Assembly: GCA_023663225.1 (NCBI GenBank)
Contig: JAMPHU010000021.1
Location: 1 to 46,821 of the forward strand
DNA: 46,821 bases
From: Candidatus Gastranaerophilales bacterium
GTDB lineage: Bacteria; Bacillota; Clostridia; Lachnospirales; Lachnospiraceae
Direction of reading: 5' to 3'
This document shows, piece by piece, positions 44,456 to 46,821 of the stretch (its first letter is position 1; each line of letters starts with the position of its first letter). Both the position numbers and the translations under genes were made by a program. A model generated the notes under the pieces. It saw only the letters and a list, made by a program, of their open reading frames with translations. It made no database searches and had not been told where the DNA came from.

Positions 44456-45592
44456 TCATCTTTTCTTTTGCGGACTGCTGTAAATAACATTTCCCTCATA
44501 ATAATGCGGCTGTATCTCATAAGGTACTGTCATATATCGATTCTTTGCGTAAACATAACCGTCCTCAAAGGGATACCACATCCCTTTCTCTGTCTCCTCA
44601 TTGGCAACCACCTGGCTGCTCAGAAAGACATAAAGGTACTTCCTGGCAATTTCCTGATCCGCCGTCGAGAGATACATGGAATAGTCATCTTTCGCACAGT
44701 CCAGGCGAATATATTCGTCTGTCATCGTCAGAGTGATATCCTCTTCGTTGGTCACCGACTCTGTGATCACATCCTGTTCTCTCCTTCTCTCATAAGCCTT
44801 GTAGGTCACTCGAATCCCACTTTGCTCCAAAGTCTGATACCGGATATAGCTTGCCGTATCACGTCCAAAATTCAGTTCCAGAATTTCCTCCGACAAACTG
44901 GGCAAAATGGAATAGCTGTGCTCCTCGTCGCAGAGCGCATGCTCCTGTGCCACATGATAGACACTGACTCCTTGCAATGTGGGGAAAGGCGATTCCCATT
45001 CCATCATTTCCTGGGAAATACCCTCCCCTCTGTATTGAAACTGCATATATAACTGATAGCTTTCCGCATCCTGCAATATTTTTTCAGACAATTCCTCCAC
45101 AGATTCCCCATCCGGAAATACATTGAGAAAACGGGACATACTAAGCACTTCGCTGCCTTTCAGATAATAGATGGAACATCTCTGTACTGCCAGCTCTTCA
45201 CTGTCAATGCCCAACTCCAAAAAAACTGCTGCCTTCAACCGCTCCTCGATCTCGTCAAGGCAGACAGATGTATAGACTTCCCCCGTCTCTATGTTGACCA
45301 CAAAGCTGTAGGTCTGTTTCTGCCAGACAAAGGATCCACTGGCAAACTCTGTCAACTCATATCCGCCATTCTCCACCGTCGTCTCCGGTTCCATCACCCG
45401 AATTTCCGCCCCACTGTACTTGTCCGAGAGATAACTTGACGCCACTTTCCTGGCCTCCAGCAGGAACGCCCTTTTTTCTTCTTCTGTATAGTTGTTGGGA
45501 ATACAACCCGTGAGAGTGCAGAGCATCAAGAGCAAGATCAGCACCGATGGGAAGATTCTGTTTTTCTGCGTTTTCACTATTTTGATCATCAT
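44456..45592 (-). CDS. Putative lipoprotein of unknown function
   Basis: About 378 residues. A signal peptide with basic start (KIVKTQKNR), hydrophobic core (VLILLLMLC) and a lipobox ending TLTGC predicts a diacylglyceryl-cysteine anchor on the outer face of the membrane. The mature part is acidic and mixed alpha/beta (FVVNIETGEVYTSV, YIRYQTLEQSGIRVTYKAYE). The domain near the N terminus could be PepSY-like or a peptidase propeptide-like fold, but I do not recognise a family. The start at 45592 (tandem ATG) is uncertain because the ribosome site is weak; an upstream start would precede the signal peptide with 22 extra residues. It is 66 bases downstream of the hypothetical gene and 154 bases upstream of the XRE gene. 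Confidence 0.8.
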   Translation of the reverse strand: MMIKIVKTQKNRIFPSVLILLLMLCTLTGCIPNNYTEEEKRAFLLEARKVASSYLSDKYSGAEIRVMEPETTVENGGYELTEFASGSFVWQKQTYSFVVNIETGEVYTSVCLDEIEERLKAAVFLELGIDSEELAVQRCSIYYLKGSEVLSMSRFLNVFPDGESVEELSEKILQDAESYQLYMQFQYRGEGISQEMMEWESPFPTLQGVSVYHVAQEHALCDEEHSYSILPSLSEEILELNFGRDTASYIRYQTLEQSGIRVTYKAYERRREQDVITESVTNEEDITLTMTDEYIRLDCAKDDYSMYLSTADQEIARKYLYVFLSSQVVANEETEKGMWYPFEDGYVYAKNRYMTVPYEIQPHYYEGNVIYSSPQKKR

Positions 45593-45658
45593 CTTTATCT
45601 GCAAATCTGTCCTGTTCCGTAAAATGTGATAGATATTTACTACTATGCAATCGTCCAT

Positions 45659-46213
45659 TCATAAGCCATAGTGTAAATTACCAATTGATTTTGCTGCCAA
45701 ATAGGTCTGTTTGGACTGTTCGGACATATTTCTGCTCAAACACATGCCATATGGGGCTACTATTCCGTCATGAATAATAGAATCTCTAAATGGCATCAAT
45801 GTAGCTTCCACAATCTGCGGCATGGGATAACCTTCCAGTATTTCTTTCCACGAAGAATAAATTCCTTTCACAACATATACCTCATTATTATCAACAGAAA
45901 TCAAAACAGAACCTTTTCTCAAATGTCTGTCCACTATAAATTTCCCATGTATTGCTCTCGTCCAACTACTGACAATTGCAATTTCTTCTTCATCCATCTT
46001 TTTAAAGCCTGATAACACAAATTCATCAATTATATCTTTATCTTCCCATAATTTAGAAGATATCAAAGCTACTGCCCTTAGCGGCAAACCTTTAGGTGAT
46101 GTCATCCCATAAAGTTCCTTTATCAGCTTATATTTTTGATTCACAAAGTCCAATAGAGATATCCATAAATCATAAAATTGCTTCGCTTCCTCATCTGTTA
46201 AAACCATGTACAT
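45659..46213 (-). CDS. Conserved hypothetical protein
   Basis: 184 residues, no membrane segment or signal. It begins with a helical part (EEAKQFYDLWISLLDFVNQKYKL) and continues with a beta-rich part (GSVLISVDNNEVYVVKGIY, QIVEATLMPFRDSIIHDGIVAPYG). The layout recalls a family of uncharacterised proteins of about 200 residues in gut Clostridia, but no function is known to me. AAGGATGAAGG precedes the ATG; the third codon is an alternative start. The gene is visibly richer in A and T than the glycan locus and follows a broken nuclease gene, so it may be part of an acquired segment. Confidence 0.7.
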   Translation of the reverse strand: MYMVLTDEEAKQFYDLWISLLDFVNQKYKLIKELYGMTSPKGLPLRAVALISSKLWEDKDIIDEFVLSGFKKMDEEEIAIVSSWTRAIHGKFIVDRHLRKGSVLISVDNNEVYVVKGIYSSWKEILEGYPMPQIVEATLMPFRDSIIHDGIVAPYGMCLSRNMSEQSKQTYLAAKSIGNLHYGL

Positions 46214-46249
46214 ACACCTTCATCCTTTATATAGTTTCTATCAACAACA

Positions 46250-46587
46250 TTCCACATAATATTATTGTAACTGTTCAGATTGGGGAAATGCCGTTTCCCC
46301 AATTGAATCTTTGGAATAGACCATATAAAACTTACGCATTAATTTCAAATTATCATATGAAAAACCTCGTCCAAGTTCTTTTGTAAGCTTTTCGGACAAA
46401 TGCTTTAAAATGTATTTCCCATATTCTGCCCGTTATTTTCCTTGTTGTTCTTCCTCTACAATCATTCTTCCTGCTTCATAATATGAATAAACCATAGTCA
46501 TATTAACAGCATTAGAAACACTCTTTTCGCATTTTGAAATAATTGCAATACTTGTTTATAAAAACTTTCCTTTATAATCTCTTCCAT
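46250..46587 (-). pseudogene. Broken YhcG/DUF1016-family nuclease N-terminal fragment
   Basis: From an ATG at 46587 (AAAGGA upstream) the frame reads MEEIIKESFYKQVLQLFQNAK, then a frameshift near 46528 leads into SVSNAVNMTMVYSYYEAGR and MIVEEEQQGK. An in-frame TAA at 46435-46433 is followed by RAEYGKYILKHLSEKL, GRGFSYDNLKLMRKFY and SKDSIGETAFPQ. This matches the N-terminal domain of YhcG-type PDDEXK nuclease-related proteins (DUF1016), where EEEQQG-RAEYGK and GFS-NL--MR-FY are conserved. The catalytic C-terminal domain is missing. One frameshift, one stop and a truncation show it is dead. Confidence 0.75.
46274..46307. repeat. Hairpin repeat copy 1 (GGGGAAAT-GCC core)
   Basis: ATTGGGGAAA and TTTCCCCAAT pair perfectly around a short GCC-centred loop, extended by TTCA/TGAA with one bulged G. 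It lies at the 3' end of the YhcG-like remnant and shares its core with the copy at 46612. Confidence 0.7.
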
Positions 46588-46611
46588 AAAATTCCTTTCA
46601 TGAGTATATGT

Positions 46612-46646
46612 TTTGAATTGGGGAAATGCCATTTCCCCAATTCAAA
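46612..46646. repeat. Hairpin repeat copy 2 (GGGGAAAT-GCC core)
   Basis: A perfect 16-bp stem (TTTGAATTGGGGAAAT against its complement) closes a GCC loop, about 25 bases upstream of the remnant's start codon. Core and loop match copy 1. Confidence 0.75.
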
Positions 46647-46821
46647 TTTTTAAATACCAATTATTCCATTTATCAACTATTGTTCAGTGGATTCTTCTAA
46701 ATCTTCATCATCCAACTGCTCGTCTATTTGATTCTTTTCTACAAATTTTATATTTAATCCCATATCGTAACTATTCAGCACCCCCAGTTACTCAAAGATG
46801 AATTCCGGGTTGCCTGATATT

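Larger units (their letters stand above)
46214..46821 (-). other. AT-rich stretch with broken gene, hairpin repeats and one very short reading frame
   Basis: 608 bases without an intact gene. They hold a YhcG-like pseudogene and two related hairpins (listed separately). A 28-codon frame at 46763-46677 (minus; starts MGLNIKFVE and ends in an acidic tail) could be the end of a truncated gene or chance. A GTAAC-x-x-TTCAG motif occurs at about 46267 and 46767 and, inverted, near 66-80. No promoter or RNA gene was recognised. Confidence 0.5.

Overview
The window looks like a chromosomal cell-surface glycan locus from a low-to-mid GC Gram-positive anaerobe of the Clostridia, most likely a Lachnospiraceae gut bacterium. 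The reasons are strong AAGGAGG-type ribosome sites, sigma-A promoters of the TTGNNN-17-TATAAT kind, membrane-anchored GH25 muramidases with cell-wall repeats, and two-transmembrane double-Cache hybrid kinases. No LPS genes are present. Species cannot be fixed from sequence reading alone. Almost every gene is on the minus strand.

Block A (95-15642, minus; read from 15642 downwards) is an ABC-transporter-dependent polysaccharide operon. It encodes a large surface GH25 muramidase with acidic cytoplasmic repeats, dTDP-glucose 4,6-dehydratase (rfbB), a second membrane-anchored GH25 enzyme, and a Wzm/TagG-like permease. These are followed by a polytopic GT-C-like protein, a Wzt-type ATPase with a carbohydrate-recognition tail, a methyltransferase fused to a kinase-like domain, and two large GT2 glycosyltransferases. 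The methyltransferase-kinase next to a Wzt with a C-terminal sugar-binding domain resembles the WbdD/Wzt chain-termination and export logic of E. coli O9a. It is the most interesting system here.

Block B (16824-35090, minus) is a second glycan assembly operon with its own promoter at about 33.26-33.29 kb. It has a sialyltransferase-like enzyme, a PglK-like lipid-linked-sugar flippase, a GT2 enzyme, pseF, pseI and pseG (late steps of CMP-pseudaminic acid synthesis), and an SGNH hydrolase. A GtrB/GtrII-like pair, a WecE/RffA-type sugar aminotransferase and four further membrane proteins of GT-C or unknown type follow. pseC is divergent at 35247-36443 on the plus strand. pseB and pseH are not in the window. 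Together with rfbB in block A, the aminotransferase would give dTDP-4-amino-4,6-dideoxygalactose. An isolated plus-strand SGNH-like gene (15853-16836) with altered catalytic blocks sits between the two blocks.

Block C (36462-46821, minus) is outside the glycan locus. It has a GH2 family glycosidase, a hybrid histidine kinase with two receiver domains, an XRE regulator with palindromes in its promoter, a lipoprotein and a conserved hypothetical protein. At the right end is an AT-rich stretch with a broken YhcG/DUF1016-type nuclease gene flanked by near-identical hairpin repeats. No tRNA, rRNA, CRISPR array or intact transposase was found.
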